Below are positions 14,268-16,243 of a stretch of 16,243 nucleotides of DNA, one piece after another; the first letter of the stretch is position 1, and every line of letters begins with the position of its first letter. Made by a program: the position numbers and the translations under genes. This stretch comes from Acidimicrobiales bacterium (GTDB taxonomy: Bacteria > Actinomycetota > Acidimicrobiia > Acidimicrobiales > JABEUL01), in contig JABEUL010000231.1 in NCBI GenBank assembly GCA_013044465.1, positions 1 to 16,243 on the forward strand, in the 5' to 3' direction. The notes below the pieces were generated by a model. That model searched no databases, was not told the DNA's origin, and saw nothing but the letters and a program-made list of their open reading frames with translations.

Positions 14268-16243
14268 TTAGCCATCATTCAAAGTAAATCTAGGCACCAT
14301 CGTGCCGCCAAATCCGCTGTTATCTCCATCTAAGAGATAGGTTGCATATCCAAGCTCTTGTTTAGTTGGCGCCGAGCCGTCATTGGCATTTTGACAAAAG
14401 GGTGATGCCAACCCACCCAGTGAAGTCCCACTCGACCAGTACTGTGCCATACAACTATCTAGATTTGTGATTCCATTAGTTGTATTAGACCCCCACCTAG
14501 CGGCAAATAGAAGAAACCACACCTGTTGATGGCTTATATTGGGACTTAACCAACCGTGGCCGATATATGGAATCTCTTGACCTGAAGACGACTTGCCCCA
14601 TGCATCTAATACTCCTGCAATGGCTCCCGTTTGGCCATGCTTGTTGTACTGAAGTTGAGAAGGCATTACGTTTTGAAATAAAGAGTCTTCGGGATATGCT
14701 GCAAGTCCAGTTAGATCGATCCTCAGCAAATTGTAATAAACCTCCTCTGAAGTGAAAGTTGGTTTAACAAGTTGCCTGACAATGTAATCCTCGACCGCAT
14801 TTGAAACATCAGTTGCTGTCTCTTCATACCAGGCAAAGTATGCTTTAGCTCCTATTGCATCGACTAGAGCAAGTGTTTGATCGGTCAAACAGGCGTTCAT
14901 GAATACCATGGACTTTGAGAAATCAACTCCCTTGCTACTCTTTAAAAACTTCCAGTAATTTGGCGTAAGTGAAACTACTCCGGTCAAGGTGCCTGGCACA
15001 ACAGAAGGGACTGCTGCTACTTCAAAGGCATTTGCTGGAAACCCATACCGTTGCGTCCATTTCTTCCTTAAAATATCTAGCGCCGTTACTGAAGTTGAAA
15101 GCTTGGTCCCAAGCCGTTCACCGCTTGCAACATCGCCATTGGACATTCCGTGGGTATCAACAATTAGCAACCCAGGTGCACCCGAAATCAAGTCATCGGT
15201 TAATTTAGGAACTGTCCCTTTGGCGTCAGAGAGATCTTTAACTGAGTACTTGTCGTCAATAAGTCTCTTTTCTTCATCGGCAACAAGCTTTGCATTTCCA
15301 AATGATTCTGGTGCAGGAATTAAAGACGTGCCAGTAGCTGACCACGACATAAACTGCTCATTTTCAAAAGGTTCAAAAAGTACGGCAGTTTTGTTGGGCG
15401 GATCATCAATACCATTTCCAGGCCGATTAGGCGGAATAGCAGTCCTCGGGTCACTAATGAAAGGTCCGAGCTTTATCTGACGGGGTGCACTTCCTGACAT
15501 AGTTGAGCCAAAAAGTTCAACATCTACTGTGTCTCCACCTTCAAGTTGAAGTATTAATCCTCCAGCAACTTCCTCAATAGCTGTTATCAAATCGGGGTTC
15601 GAAGAAACTGGATGAAAAGTCGGAGCTTCAAAGACTCTTACGTCAGATGCTGTCGAGAATCCAGGTGCCATCTTATCCTGACTAACGATAGATAAAGACG
15701 GAGATACTTTAACCGAAGCTCCTGTCAATGCTGCAAGATACTGCGCTGTGGCATCATCAATGGATGACATTGAGGCACCGTTTGTGGACTGCGCGGCATA
15801 GGACTCGGCAAATGCAAATGCCCCTTGCACGGGATCAATATTATTGAGAGACCATGTCGAAGAACCCTGGCTTGTTGAAAACACCTGAAAAGGCATCTTG
15901 ACGGTTGATTGTCCCGGCTGGAATGCAAAAGTAACTTTATGATTGAACTCAGAGGCTGAAAAGGAAAGTGACATATTGGACCCATTAACAGACCAGCTTC
16001 CGCCGTAACTTAGATCTCCAGTGGAACTCGTTGCAAGTAGCCATGCTTTCCCCTGTGGAGCAAAATTAAGCGATACCGAATCACCCTTACTTGGCTTCTT
16101 TCCGCTTGAGTCACTTACTAAAAAATACTGCGAATGTGTGACCGAAGCATAGGTTGACGTGCCACTATTAGAAGTTGCGGCGCTCTTATTTGAGCTAGTA
16201 GAGCAGGCTGAACATACCGACCCTACCAACAAAGATAAGCAAA
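14268..16243 (-). CDS. Secreted, probably lipid-anchored protein with caspase-like (clan CD) His/Cys motifs, 5' end outside window
   Basis: At least 657 residues. The frame is open to the window edge: before the TTG at 16232 it still reads hydrophobic residues (C-L-S-L), so the signal peptide and true start are cut off. The lipobox-like V-C-S-A-C-S-T-S-S, followed by a Ser/Thr/Asn-rich linker, suggests a lipoprotein. Counting from that TTG, residues 35-135 look like beta-rich Ser/Thr-heavy extracellular sequence. Residues 350-490 resemble a caspase-fold peptidase: a hydrophobic strand ending D-T-H361-G, then 87 residues later a strand S-M-V-F-M-N-A-C448-L-T-D, then a GAKAYFAWYEETA strand-turn, as in CHAT, gingipain (C25) and metacaspase-like proteins. 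The C-terminal 150 residues are Trp/Gly-rich and unrecognised. No Asn/Gln-linked repeat or sortase signal is seen. The likely cell location is the outside face of the membrane; substrate and activity are unknown. It is convergent with trpA and apparently unrelated to it. Confidence 0.72.
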   Translation of the reverse strand, partial: CLSLLVGSVCSACSTSSNKSAATSNSGTSTYASVTHSQYFLVSDSSGKKPSKGDSVSLNFAPQGKAWLLATSSTGDLSYGGSWSVNGSNMSLSFSASEFNHKVTFAFQPGQSTVKMPFQVFSTSQGSSTWSLNNIDPVQGAFAFAESYAAQSTNGASMSSIDDATAQYLAALTGASVKVSPSLSIVSQDKMAPGFSTASDVRVFEAPTFHPVSSNPDLITAIEEVAGGLILQLEGGDTVDVELFGSTMSGSAPRQIKLGPFISDPRTAIPPNRPGNGIDDPPNKTAVLFEPFENEQFMSWSATGTSLIPAPESFGNAKLVADEEKRLIDDKYSVKDLSDAKGTVPKLTDDLISGAPGLLIVDTHGMSNGDVASGERLGTKLSTSVTALDILRKKWTQRYGFPANAFEVAAVPSVVPGTLTGVVSLTPNYWKFLKSSKGVDFSKSMVFMNACLTDQTLALVDAIGAKAYFAWYEETATDVSNAVEDYIVRQLVKPTFTSEEVYYNLLRIDLTGLAAYPEDSLFQNVMPSQLQYNKHGQTGAIAGVLDAWGKSSSGQEIPYIGHGWLSPNISHQQVWFLLFAARWGSNTTNGITNLDSCMAQYWSSGTSLGGLASPFCQNANDGSAPTKQELGYATYLLDGDNSGFGGTMVPRFTLNDG

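Noticed and set aside
14989..15480. Rightward reading frame of 163 codons opposite the caspase-like gene
   Set aside because: It is antisense to a well-supported long gene, has no ribosome site and shows no recognisable protein pattern.
1..16243. CRISPR array, insertion sequence, integrase, tRNA or rRNA
   Set aside because: No regularly spaced repeats, transposase or integrase motifs, or tRNA-like cloverleaf were seen anywhere in the window.

Overview
The window looks like ordinary chromosome from a bacterium of moderate-to-low G+C (my estimate, mid 40s %). It is probably an actinobacterium, possibly one of the low-GC Acidimicrobiia-like lineages. The lineage call is inference: it rests on the rph-rdgB pair, GTG/TTG starts, an OmpR/HAMP-kinase pair and protein style, not on a marker gene. 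There is no sign of an insertion sequence, prophage, CRISPR array, tRNA or rRNA. Both end genes run off the window.

Region 1 (about 3-5405, + strand) is a tight five-gene operon and the most unusual part. In order it encodes a ferritin-like/R2-like diiron carboxylate protein (5' end cut off), a small SCP2-like possible lipid-binding protein, a two-cluster ferredoxin with an extra Cys-rich tail, a polytopic membrane polyferredoxin of the NapH/CcoG type, and a ferredoxin-fused GltD-type flavin NAD(P)H oxidoreductase. Read together they suggest a dedicated electron-transfer chain feeding, or fed by, an O2-using diiron enzyme, perhaps on a hydrophobic substrate. I do not recognise the combination as a characterised system. 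A strong GC-rich hairpin closes the operon.

Region 2 (5406-6934, +) has a short AT-rich intergenic stretch with a near-perfect palindrome, then the nucleic-acid housekeeping pair rph (RNase PH) and rdgB (XTP/dITP diphosphatase), joined by a GTGA start/stop overlap.

Region 3 (6913-10550, - strand) is a signalling operon read leftwards: an OmpR-type response regulator, a HAMP sensor histidine kinase (ATGA overlap) and, 30 nt later, a six-TM-type membrane diguanylate cyclase with an intact GGEEF active site and RxxD inhibitory site. The 3' end of the cyclase gene overlaps the 3' end of rdgB on the opposite strand.

Region 4 (10659-14114, +) is a tryptophan operon, trpC-trpF-trpB-trpA, divergent from the response regulator and tightly packed (TAATG and TTGA overlaps). 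It carries a standalone trpF, which many actinobacteria lack because PriA does both jobs. trpE, trpG and trpD are not in the window. A hairpin follows trpA.

Region 5 (14268-16243, - strand) is one large secreted protein, probably a lipoprotein, whose signal peptide is cut by the window edge. Its middle carries a His-Gly / Asn-Ala-Cys pair laid out as in caspase-fold (clan CD) peptidases. No function can be assigned beyond that.
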